Origin: Prosthecobacter sp.
GTDB taxonomy: Bacteria > Verrucomicrobiota > Verrucomicrobiia > Verrucomicrobiales > Verrucomicrobiaceae
NCBI RefSeq assembly: GCF_014879935.1
Contig: NZ_JACSRD010000179.1
Coordinates: 1 to 64,000, forward strand
Direction of reading: 5' to 3'
DNA: 64,000 nt
Shown here in pieces: positions 36,886 through 44,735 of the stretch. The translations under genes and the position numbers were made by a program. The first letter of the stretch is position 1. Each line of letters begins with the position of its first letter. The notes beneath the pieces were generated by a model. The model worked only from the letters and a program-made list of their open reading frames with translations, did not search any database and had not been told where the DNA came from.

Positions 36886-39800
36886 TCAGTGGTTGGCCGT
36901 GAATTCTTTCCCACGCACCTCGCGGAACTGCCGGCTGCGGACGATCATCTCCACCAGCGTGCCAAAGCGGAGGTCGCTCTTCACCATCTGCTCGATCAGC
37001 GGCTTGTCGGAAAGCTGCACACCGCGGCCCAGCGCATAGCCGAGCAGTTTCCGGCAAAACTGGCGCGTGAAGTCATCCCGGCGATTCGTGAGGAGGTAGT
37101 CGCGAAGGCCCACGAGGCCATCGATGGCGCTTCCATCGGGCAAAACGGTCTTGGTATCGGCTTTTCGAGCACGACCGATGGCGTCGAAGCCTTCGAGGGC
37201 GAAGCCGTAAGGATCGATGCGCTTGTGGCAGCCCATGCAGTTCTCATCGCGGCTGTGTCGCTCGATGAGTTGACGTTCAGTGAGGTCAGTGGGGGCTTCC
37301 TCAGGCAAAACGGGCACGCCTTTCGGAGGAATGGGCAGTTTTTCACCGAGCACGATCTCGGTGAGCCAGGTGCCGCGCAGGATGGCGCTGTTGCGTGAGG
37401 CTCCGGCTTGTTTGGCGAGCGTGGCGGCGAAACCGAGGATGCCGCCGCGGCCCTGGGCATGCAGACCGTCGATGCGACCGTAGCTCGAATCTCCAGATTC
37501 GCGGTCTGGGGGAACGACTTTGGAAAGTCGTTCTACGTCCAATCCATAGTGCTTCGCGAGTTCCGCATTCACAAAGGTGTGATCCGCATCCAGCAGGCTC
37601 ACGATGCTGCGATTGTTCTGGATGAGGTCGATGAAGAAGCGGGTGACTTCCTCCTGCATGTCATCGCGGAGGTCGAGGAAGGTGGGGAAGTGGCGTTCGC
37701 TTTTTTCTTCGAGCGTGGCGACATCGCGTACGTGCAGGTATTGGCAACCGAACTCGAGGGCCAGACGGCGCACTTTGTCGCTCCTTAGCATGCGCCTAGT
37801 TTGCTCAATAAGGTCATTCAGGTCACTGGATCTCAGCTCCTCATCCGGTGCGGAGGACCATAAAAAGTAACTGAGGCGTGTGGCGAGCTCCTGAGTGCTC
37901 ACGGGAGCTGTTTTGGCCGGTACTTTCTCGCCGCGATACAAAAACGCGGGCGAAGTCAGCACTCGCACGAGCATGAGACGCGGATCAAAGGCTCGCAGAC
38001 CGCTGATCTCTTTTTCGGTGAGAGGACGTCGCCAGGCTTTCTCCGCAAAGGCCAGCACGGCGGCCTTTTGAGGCTCGATGGCGGCCTTCTGCTGTGCTTT
38101 GAACTTCGCGGCGGCTTTCAGGATCGGCTCGCGCATGGGCTCGAAGGCGCTGGGCTTCGCATCCTGGGTTGCGAACTGGAAAAGCTGCTCAAAGACGTCC
38201 ACCTGCTTCAGCGGAGCCTCGCTGACGAAGAGCAATTCATCCCACAAGCGGTCGAGTTCGCTCGATTCGGCCTTGGAGAGCATCAGACGGCGCAAAGGTT
38301 CGTCCTCGCGATGAAACAGCGTCAGCGTGACCACTTCATCCACCGGCACGATCTTGGTGTAGCAGAGCGCGATGGGGAAAAGAGCGCGGAAGTCGTCGAA
38401 AGCGGCCTCAAAGCGTGTGCGGGGCACGCTGGCGTCATTCACGATGATCGGGGCGGTATGCTGCGTGATGAGGTTGTTGTCGCTCCACCGGCCATTTTTG
38501 ACCGCCGACTCCGCTTTGCCGGCGACAAGGCTCACGTTGACAGCCGGCTTTTGCATGAGCACCTGCATCTGCACGCTGCCGTGGGTTTTGGAGGCCAGTT
38601 TGCCAGTGACGACGAACTCGGTGCCATTCGCGAGGGCCGCGGGGGTTTGGATTTCGAGGATGGAAGGCGCTTTGGCGGTGGGGTTGGACGGGAATGACGT
38701 AGCTGACCCGATTGACAGGAATGGGCGAAGAAGCGGTGACGTGAGTGGGAAGTCCTTCTCCAAATACTGCCGCACTTTCATGGCGAGTTCCGGTGAAGGC
38801 TTTTTTCGCCATTCGGCGATCGGTGCAGGCACATCCGGCGCGGCTTCGAGGGTGGCGGGTTGGCTGAGGAAGTGCCACGCGCCATGAGGATTGCCCTTCA
38901 AGATGTTTGGCGACACCTCCTTCGCGAGGTCCCAGGTCTTCGAGCCATCGCTGAGGGTCAGATTCACGGCGGTGAGGTCACAGACGTGGTTGCCATCACG
39001 TGGACCGATGACCAATGCGACAACCTGACCCGCCTCGACGCGCACGTTCTCAAACGGCCCCAGCTTTTGCTCCGCCGCAGATTTCGCCACACCGCTGGCG
39101 AGCACTTCGCTCGTGTGGCCGCGTCGCACCTCAAGCGCCCAAGTGACGCCGTTGCCGCATTCGGGGTGCGCATCGGTCACATCACCCTGGATGCGCAGGC
39201 TGCCGGCCTTGTCGCAATGCCAGGCGATGACTGAGGCACGCGTCGGGGAAGGATGCGTGGCGACGCTGTGCGCCTTCATCACGCCCGGCGTGCGCACGGT
39301 GGCGTCGGAGGAGTTGGCGAGCACGCTGAGCGCCTGCTCGCCCTGCCAGCCCTGGATGAAGTTGTAGTCCGGGGTGCTCTTGAGTTGTTTCGTGAGCAGC
39401 GGTTCGAGATTCGTCGTGCCGTAGCCGAGGTATTCACGCCACGCGGCCATCAAAGCAGGGTCCGCATCGCTTTTGCCATTCGCGATGGCATTCAGGCACT
39501 GCTCGGTGCTTGCGATGATTCTCTCACGCTGCGCTTCGAGGTGCTTCAAGAGCGCGGGAAGACCATGGATCGGCAAATCGGGCCTGCCGGGAGCAACAAG
39601 GCGTGGATTTTGCCAGATCACCTCATCCCCATCGCTGCCGTCGCCTGCATCGGTGGTGGTCAAATAGAGCGTCACATCGCGATCCGAGGTCAGCTTGACG
39701 CGCATTTCATGTTCCGGCACCAGTGGCGTCACAGGCTCCTGCCAGGCCTTCGGGCCGTTTTCTTTGCCGATGTGGCCTACGCTGGCGAATCGCCACAGAA

Positions 39801-40689
39801 CCTGCTGCCAAGGCTCGATGTCGGCTGCGTTGAGCTTTTTCGCCCGGAACTTCGCCCGCAGCGGATCGAGTAAAATGGATGGTTTTGTGCTCGTGAGTGC
39901 CGCGCGGAGTATTTGCAGGTATTTCGGGCTCAAGCTGTCCGCGCTGCCACGGCCTTGAAGCGCATCGAGATAGCGCGGGAGCGGCAAACGACCGCCGGCA
40001 TTCGTGTCAAACTTCACGCCTTGCAGATTCATCGCCTGAGCGCCGCCGGCGGTGCTGTAGCGTGCGTAAAAAGAGCGGATCATCGCCAATGTCTCGTCCG
40101 TCCAATCTTGAGCCGAAGTGCTGGCGGACCAGTGCATGCCGTGCGGCGTGAAGACCGCGTGACTCGCGATCTCTTTCGCTGCGTCGAGATACTTCGTGAG
40201 CAAGGCGGGCGACATCACGAGCGCCGCTCCCGCATTCGTGAAACCTTCACCCGCCGCACCATCGATGGGAAACTCACGCGCTGGATCCAGCGACTCGATG
40301 CCGGTCAAATCACGCAGTGTGTAGGTGTATTCCATGTTCGACAGCCGCCGCAACACGACGGGTCCTGGATCGCCGGCATTCGCGAGAGCGATTTGATCCA
40401 AGGTGCCGCGCACCCAGTCGGTGAGCTGCTTTTTCTCCGCAGCGCTGAGTTGCTTCTCCTTCTTCGGCGGCATTTCGCCGAGCTGCATCTGGTCGAGCAC
40501 GTTTTCCCAGACGTGCGGCTCTTTTTGAATGTCGGAGGCTTCGAGATCGAGATCGCCTTTCTGCTCTTTGGTCGAGTGACAGTTGAGGCAGTAGGTTTGG
40601 AGGATGGCTCGTGTCTCGACGGCATGTGTCGTGACTGCTACCAGGGGCAAAAGTAGTGCGAGGGAACAAGTCAGAACACTTGGATTCAT
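36886..40689 (-). CDS. Large planctomycete-type cytochrome with DUF1587, DUF1592, DUF1588 and DUF1585
   Basis: A 1267-residue exported protein. After the signal peptide comes a PSCyt domain with heme motif CLNCH (about 34-38) and an EMPP motif. DUF1587 follows (LRRLSNMEYTYTLRDLTG). A long middle region contains carbohydrate-binding-like beta domains. Then come DUF1592 (ELATRLSYFLWSSAPDEEL), DUF1588 (NAELAKHYGLD and ASRNSAILRGTWLTEIVLG) and DUF1585 (FTRQFCRKLLGYALGRGV), with a second CxxCH, CMGCHKRIDPYGFALEGFD. Compared with relatives, the segment between AKHYGLD and GRGGILGF carries about 19 residues encoded by paired palindromes at 37480-37536. It is the first gene of the run down to the beta-helix gene. 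Confidence 0.92.
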   Translation of the reverse strand: MNPSVLTCSLALLLPLVAVTTHAVETRAILQTYCLNCHSTKEQKGDLDLEASDIQKEPHVWENVLDQMQLGEMPPKKEKQLSAAEKKQLTDWVRGTLDQIALANAGDPGPVVLRRLSNMEYTYTLRDLTGIESLDPAREFPIDGAAGEGFTNAGAALVMSPALLTKYLDAAKEIASHAVFTPHGMHWSASTSAQDWTDETLAMIRSFYARYSTAGGAQAMNLQGVKFDTNAGGRLPLPRYLDALQGRGSADSLSPKYLQILRAALTSTKPSILLDPLRAKFRAKKLNAADIEPWQQVLWRFASVGHIGKENGPKAWQEPVTPLVPEHEMRVKLTSDRDVTLYLTTTDAGDGSDGDEVIWQNPRLVAPGRPDLPIHGLPALLKHLEAQRERIIASTEQCLNAIANGKSDADPALMAAWREYLGYGTTNLEPLLTKQLKSTPDYNFIQGWQGEQALSVLANSSDATVRTPGVMKAHSVATHPSPTRASVIAWHCDKAGSLRIQGDVTDAHPECGNGVTWALEVRRGHTSEVLASGVAKSAAEQKLGPFENVRVEAGQVVALVIGPRDGNHVCDLTAVNLTLSDGSKTWDLAKEVSPNILKGNPHGAWHFLSQPATLEAAPDVPAPIAEWRKKPSPELAMKVRQYLEKDFPLTSPLLRPFLSIGSATSFPSNPTAKAPSILEIQTPAALANGTEFVVTGKLASKTHGSVQMQVLMQKPAVNVSLVAGKAESAVKNGRWSDNNLITQHTAPIIVNDASVPRTRFEAAFDDFRALFPIALCYTKIVPVDEVVTLTLFHREDEPLRRLMLSKAESSELDRLWDELLFVSEAPLKQVDVFEQLFQFATQDAKPSAFEPMREPILKAAAKFKAQQKAAIEPQKAAVLAFAEKAWRRPLTEKEISGLRAFDPRLMLVRVLTSPAFLYRGEKVPAKTAPVSTQELATRLSYFLWSSAPDEELRSSDLNDLIEQTRRMLRSDKVRRLALEFGCQYLHVRDVATLEEKSERHFPTFLDLRDDMQEEVTRFFIDLIQNNRSIVSLLDADHTFVNAELAKHYGLDVERLSKVVPPDRESGDSSYGRIDGLHAQGRGGILGFAATLAKQAGASRNSAILRGTWLTEIVLGEKLPIPPKGVPVLPEEAPTDLTERQLIERHSRDENCMGCHKRIDPYGFALEGFDAIGRARKADTKTVLPDGSAIDGLVGLRDYLLTNRRDDFTRQFCRKLLGYALGRGVQLSDKPLIEQMVKSDLRFGTLVEMIVRSRQFREVRGKEFTANH
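37480..37536. repeat. Palindromic element inserted in frame in the DUF1592 gene
   Basis: The 57-nt segment (19 codons) is bounded by GTAG and CTAC. It contains two perfect palindromes: CGAATCT-CC-AGATTCG at 37486-37501 and GAACGACTTT-GG-AAAGTCGTTC at 37512-37533. The encoded residues (VERLSKVVPPDRESGDSSY) sit where DUF1588 relatives usually have a short stretch. It looks like an insertion that kept the frame. Confidence 0.75.
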
Positions 40690-40719
40690 GTTCTATTGAA
40701 CGGATCTTAGGTCGATAAA

Positions 40720-42735
40720 TCAGCTTTTTGTTTCGCCCACGATCACCACATCGCCCGACTGGAGCGGCGTCGCTTTGTTCTGGAGGTCGAGGGGCTGCTT
40801 CTTGCCCTTTCGTTCCAGAGTCACCTCCTTTGTGTCGGCACGCTGGGACAGCCCGCCGGCCGCCTGGATCAAGTCAGCCAAAGTCATTCCGGATTTGAGC
40901 GTGTATTTCCCTTGCCGCAGCACCTGGCCGAAAATCGTGACGGCAGGCTCGTCACTGGCTGGCGTTGGTTTGGGCCTGGCGGGCACCACTTCGCTTGCTT
41001 GGAAGACGAAAAAGATCAGGCGACCTGCCTTGTTCGACTTGGCCTCCACGAGGGTGTCAGATTCGGTTTCGTGAGGAATAAAGACACCCTCCGGCGAGCC
41101 CAGGCCGCCGATCACCACAGCCTCGCGTCTCGTGAGCACAAAGGAGCTTGTCATTTTCAGCGAGTGAAACACCGGCTGCTTCACTGCATTGGGTGTGACC
41201 ACTTTCCCATCTTCCCGGGTGACCGGATCTCCATAGTTGATGAAGCCTTCAAACTCCGTGATTTCCGGCATCACCGTCAGTTGGACCTCGTCTTTCGTGA
41301 GAAGTTCGGGCACCACCTCGATGCGCACGCCCACCGGGCGCATTTCAAAAGCGGTCGGTGTCGTCGGGATGACGGTGTTGTCCTTGTCGATGTGCCTCGG
41401 CGGATCAAACTCGGTCGGGTAAATGAACTCGCGCACCATCTCCATCACCGCCTTCTGGCCGCTACGTGTGGTGATGGAAGGAGTGCTCATCAAATCCACC
41501 CCTTTCTGCTGCGAGAGGCCTCGAAGCAGCGTTTGAAGACTCGCCTCGGGAATCACACCAAGAGTCTGAAGTCCTTTGTTCTGACCATCCATGACCAGAC
41601 CGGCCTGGGCGAGCACGGGCGAGTCCACCGGAACGCTAAAAACCTTCGCCTGCACCCAGATCTGCGCCTCAGAAGACGTGGACGGAGCTTCTTTCCGGCA
41701 TGCCGTGAGCCCGGCCAGCAAACCACTGAGCATCAGCGCAAGCACCAGCAGCCCGGTTTTCTGCCAGCGGCTGAAACCCACGCGCCGCTCGGGACCCTGC
41801 AGGATGTTTTGCAGCCTGCCACGCATCAAACGAGCGCCACCCGATACCGACATCGCAAGAGCGAGCGGCAGCAGAGGCCGTCTGGAAACCGGCACAAGCG
41901 CCTCAACGGCTGCCAGCAGTTCATGCGCAAAGTCCGCCGCCTTCTGATCCCCGCGGCCCAACGCCAGATCGTCACAGGCCTGCTCGCGGGAACGTTGTGC
42001 GGCCCGTAGCATGATCCACACGACGGGATGAAACCACAACAGCACCGCCACCAAGGTCATGATCGCGGAGACCAGCACATCCCCCCGCGCGAGATGCGCC
42101 AGTTCATGCCGCAGCACGAGCCGCAGCCGGGCCTCCGGCCAGTCCACCGCCTCGCGCGTCAGCAGCAGCGTCTTTTGAGAAAACAGGCCCCAGGTCATCG
42201 GCACCCCGCAGGCTTCACTTTGACGCAAACAATCCGCCTCCAGCCTCAAGCCAAGCACGTCGGACTCTTCGCGAAAAACCGCCTTCAGCCGTTCATCGTG
42301 AACCTCCGCAGATTCGCTCCGCAGCCGACGCAGTGACTTTGCAGACCATCCGAGCAGGCCAAGACCAGCGGTCGCTCCGAGCAGCCAGACCATCCCCCAC
42401 CACACCGGAGCCTGCTCCACCTCCAACAAGGTGGTCTTCACGGAGATGGACATGGCGAATGGATCGGCATTCGCCACTTCGACTACTGAGGAAGGCTTGC
42501 TCGATGACACGCTTTCAGGTGATTGGACGGGCATCAAACGCCAGCCGGGCACGATGAAGCCCGCCACAAGCAACAACGGCAGCGTCAGCAGAGCCACAGC
42601 CTGCACAAAATGACGCCGTGCAGCCGGTAAAGCGGGCCACAGGCTGAGCAAACCAGCGAATGCCAGCCACAGCGTGATCTGGAGGGACACATCCGCCAGC
42701 CAGGCAGGTGTGAAGGAGGTGAGCAGCGTGTTCAT
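40720..42735 (-). CDS. BlaR1-type M56 sensor peptidase fused to secretin-like and SLBB domains
   Basis: A 671-residue membrane protein. The N-terminal half is an M56 peptidase with four or more transmembrane segments, the zinc motif HELAH (His210-Glu211-His214) and Glu251 in SREQACDDLAL. After a last hydrophobic segment (about 328-346, ending GLTAC), a secretin-type region follows (about 360-590; LMSTPSITTRSGQKAVMEM, GVRIEVVPELL, AVVIGGLGSPEG). An SLBB domain ends it (about 608-668; GQVLRQGKYTLKSGMTL, LIQAAGGLSQRAD). BlaR1 proteins sense an outside signal and inactivate the adjacent repressor, here the BlaI-like gene 18 nt upstream. The extracellular domains differ from the penicillin-binding sensor, so the signal is probably not a beta-lactam. 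Confidence 0.85.
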   Translation of the reverse strand: MNTLLTSFTPAWLADVSLQITLWLAFAGLLSLWPALPAARRHFVQAVALLTLPLLLVAGFIVPGWRLMPVQSPESVSSSKPSSVVEVANADPFAMSISVKTTLLEVEQAPVWWGMVWLLGATAGLGLLGWSAKSLRRLRSESAEVHDERLKAVFREESDVLGLRLEADCLRQSEACGVPMTWGLFSQKTLLLTREAVDWPEARLRLVLRHELAHLARGDVLVSAIMTLVAVLLWFHPVVWIMLRAAQRSREQACDDLALGRGDQKAADFAHELLAAVEALVPVSRRPLLPLALAMSVSGGARLMRGRLQNILQGPERRVGFSRWQKTGLLVLALMLSGLLAGLTACRKEAPSTSSEAQIWVQAKVFSVPVDSPVLAQAGLVMDGQNKGLQTLGVIPEASLQTLLRGLSQQKGVDLMSTPSITTRSGQKAVMEMVREFIYPTEFDPPRHIDKDNTVIPTTPTAFEMRPVGVRIEVVPELLTKDEVQLTVMPEITEFEGFINYGDPVTREDGKVVTPNAVKQPVFHSLKMTSSFVLTRREAVVIGGLGSPEGVFIPHETESDTLVEAKSNKAGRLIFFVFQASEVVPARPKPTPASDEPAVTIFGQVLRQGKYTLKSGMTLADLIQAAGGLSQRADTKEVTLERKGKKQPLDLQNKATPLQSGDVVIVGETKS

Positions 42736-42753
42736 CAGCGTGGTGGGTTGGGT

Positions 42754-43122
42754 TCAGCGTGGCTTTGCCTCGTCGATGAAGCGACGCAGCTCGGCGATTT
42801 CATCATCGGAGAGCCTCGCCTTCGGATCACTCAGGTAGGCGGCGAGCGCCTGGGAGATCGAGCCGCCGAAAAAAGTGCTCACCACGCGGCTCAGCGTCGA
42901 TTTCCCGGCCTTTTCCCGCGAGACGACACTGCGATACACAAACTCCCGGCCCTCGGTGCGATGCTTGAGCTGCCCTTTCTCCTCCAGGATGGTCAAAATC
43001 GAGCGTAGCGCCGGTCGCGTAGGCGGATCCGCCATTTCCTCCAGGATTTGCGACAGCGTGGCCTCGCCCAAGGCGAAGACGATTTCCATGACCTCACGTT
43101 CCCGGCGGCTCAGATTGTCCAT
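42754..43122 (-). CDS. BlaI/MecI/CopY-family transcriptional repressor
   Basis: A 122-residue winged-helix repressor starting at the ATG at 43122 (MDNLSRREREVMEIVFALGE). A TTG at 43137 in the same frame is less likely. The wHTH recognition part is ATLSQILEEMADPPTRPALRSIL and the wing carries LKHRTEGREFVYRSVVS (in pieces); the C-terminal helices mediate dimerisation. Family members bind dyads in their own promoter and are cut when the BlaR1 partner signals. The peptidase gene directly downstream supports that pairing. A dyad covering 43134-43170 immediately upstream is the probable operator. Confidence 0.92.
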   Translation of the reverse strand: MDNLSRREREVMEIVFALGEATLSQILEEMADPPTRPALRSILTILEEKGQLKHRTEGREFVYRSVVSREKAGKSTLSRVVSTFFGGSISQALAAYLSDPKARLSDDEIAELRRFIDEAKPR

Positions 43123-43133
43123 GGGCTGATTTT

Positions 43134-43170
43134 TCAACCTTTAAGACTCAAGGTCAAGCTTGAAGGTTGA
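43134..43170 (-). promoter_or_regulatory. Candidate BlaI operator/promoter dyad
   Basis: TCAACCTT (43134-43141) and AAGGTTGA (43163-43170) form a perfect 8-bp inverted repeat; the palindrome TCAAGCTTGA (43154-43163) lies within it. It sits 11-48 nt before the BlaI start in the 75-nt space after the DUF1501 gene. In coding orientation, TTGACC at its centre could be a -35 box. Autoregulation by BlaI is inferred. Confidence 0.45.
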
Positions 43171-43197
43171 TTTTTCAGCCCTTGCTGCAAGAGCGCT

Positions 43198-44598
43198 TCA
43201 GGCCAGTATCTCCTTCACGACGTTACCATGCACATCGGTGAGCCGGTAATCGCGGCCCAGATGCCTCCATGTGAGCTTTTCATGATCGAGGCCGAGTTGA
43301 TGCAGGATCGTGGCGTGCAGGTCGTGGAGGTGGACTTTGCCGGAGACGGGGCGGAAGCCGAAGTCGTCGGTCTCGCCGAAGGTGAGGCCGGGTTTGATGC
43401 CGCCACCGGCGAGCCAGGTGCAAAAGCTTTCGGGTTGATGCTCGCGGCCGTGTTTCTCGATTGGCGAGGTGCCGCTGAGGTCCTGGCTCCACGGCGTGCG
43501 GCCAAACTCGCCGCTCCAAATGACGAGCGTGTCTTCGAGAAGACCGCGTGACTTGAGATCTTTGATGAGCGCGGCGCAGGGCTGGTCGGTGCCGGCGCAG
43601 CTTTTCGGCAACGCGTTACGGATGTCACCATGATGATCCCAGCCGCCCATGGTGACCTGGACGAAACGCACGCCGGCTTCGCTCAAACGACGCGCGAGCA
43701 GGCAGGCTCGGGCGTTCTTGTCGCAGTCTTTGTTGCCGATGCCATACAGCTTCTTCGTGGCCTCGGACTCGCTGGAGATGTCCATGAGTTCCGGCGTGGC
43801 CGTTTGCATGCGAAAGGCGATCTCCATGCTCTCGATCATGCCTTCCATGCGTGCATCGCCAGGCGCTTGATCGAGCAGGCGACGGTTCATGCGCTGGGTG
43901 AAGTCGATGCGGGCGCGTTGCGATTTCGCATCGCCGGAAATGTCGGCGAGGTAGTCGATGGGCGATTGCTTGGCGTCCTGCGGCACGGTGACTTTCGTGC
44001 CCTGATGCGCGGCGGGGAGGAATCCGGAGCCGTAGAGCCGCGTGTCGCTGTCGGGATGGATGGTGATGAAGCTCGGCAGGCTTTGATTCTCCGTGCCGAG
44101 GCCGTAGCTGACCCACGAGCCGAGCGAGGGACGCACGTCCGCCGTGATGCCGGTGTGAAATTGAAGCGCGGCGGGCTGGTGCTGGTTGTTGTCCGAATGC
44201 ATCGCCCGCAGCAGGCAGATCTCATCCGCGATGCTCGCGGTGTGCGGCAGCAAATCGGAGATCATCATGCCGCTCTGTCCACGTGGCCGCACCTCGCCAT
44301 GCGTCGCCAGCGCGAGGAATTTGTCCGTGCCGACGCGGAGTTCGTTCGTGTTGATCGGCGCATGGATCGTCTGGCCATGCATGCGCTTGATGTAGCTCTT
44401 TGGGTCAAAGAGGTCCGGCTGCGAAGGCCCGCCGGACATGAAGAGGAAGATCACGCGTTTCGCCTTCGCAGGCAAACGAGGCGCCCTCAGCGCGAGCGGA
44501 CTCTCCGCAGCCTGCACGAGGTCGCGCAAAGCGAGCGCACCGAAACCGCAAGCAGTGTTCTGAAGCCAGGCGCGGCGGGAAATGGACGAGGCAGTCAT
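43198..44598 (-). CDS. DUF1501 protein without an adjacent cytochrome partner
   Basis: A 466-residue protein with a Tat-like start (SISRRAWLQNTACGFGALAL) and DUF1501 motifs: RVIFLFMSGGPSQPDLFDP, DLLPHTASIADEICLLRAMHS, VTMGGWDHHGDIRN, WSGEFGRTPW and HGREHQPESFCTWLAGGG. It resembles the copy at 22498-23907 more than the one at 17925. No DUF1549/1553 gene flanks it: dnaE lies upstream and BlaI downstream. It may work with a partner encoded elsewhere, or it is a remnant of a moved pair. The frame is intact. Confidence 0.9.
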   Translation of the reverse strand: MTASSISRRAWLQNTACGFGALALRDLVQAAESPLALRAPRLPAKAKRVIFLFMSGGPSQPDLFDPKSYIKRMHGQTIHAPINTNELRVGTDKFLALATHGEVRPRGQSGMMISDLLPHTASIADEICLLRAMHSDNNQHQPAALQFHTGITADVRPSLGSWVSYGLGTENQSLPSFITIHPDSDTRLYGSGFLPAAHQGTKVTVPQDAKQSPIDYLADISGDAKSQRARIDFTQRMNRRLLDQAPGDARMEGMIESMEIAFRMQTATPELMDISSESEATKKLYGIGNKDCDKNARACLLARRLSEAGVRFVQVTMGGWDHHGDIRNALPKSCAGTDQPCAALIKDLKSRGLLEDTLVIWSGEFGRTPWSQDLSGTSPIEKHGREHQPESFCTWLAGGGIKPGLTFGETDDFGFRPVSGKVHLHDLHATILHQLGLDHEKLTWRHLGRDYRLTDVHGNVVKEILA

Positions 44599-44735
44599 GG
44601 TGCAAGCGGGTTGAACTTCGCGGGGAAGAACGCCGATGCATCATCTGCCTTTTCATACGCCTTCAAGGGCCGGACGGGCACGTGGGTCGAATTGGATGGG
44701 ATACCCGGCCGACCACAACCACGCACGTTTCACCC

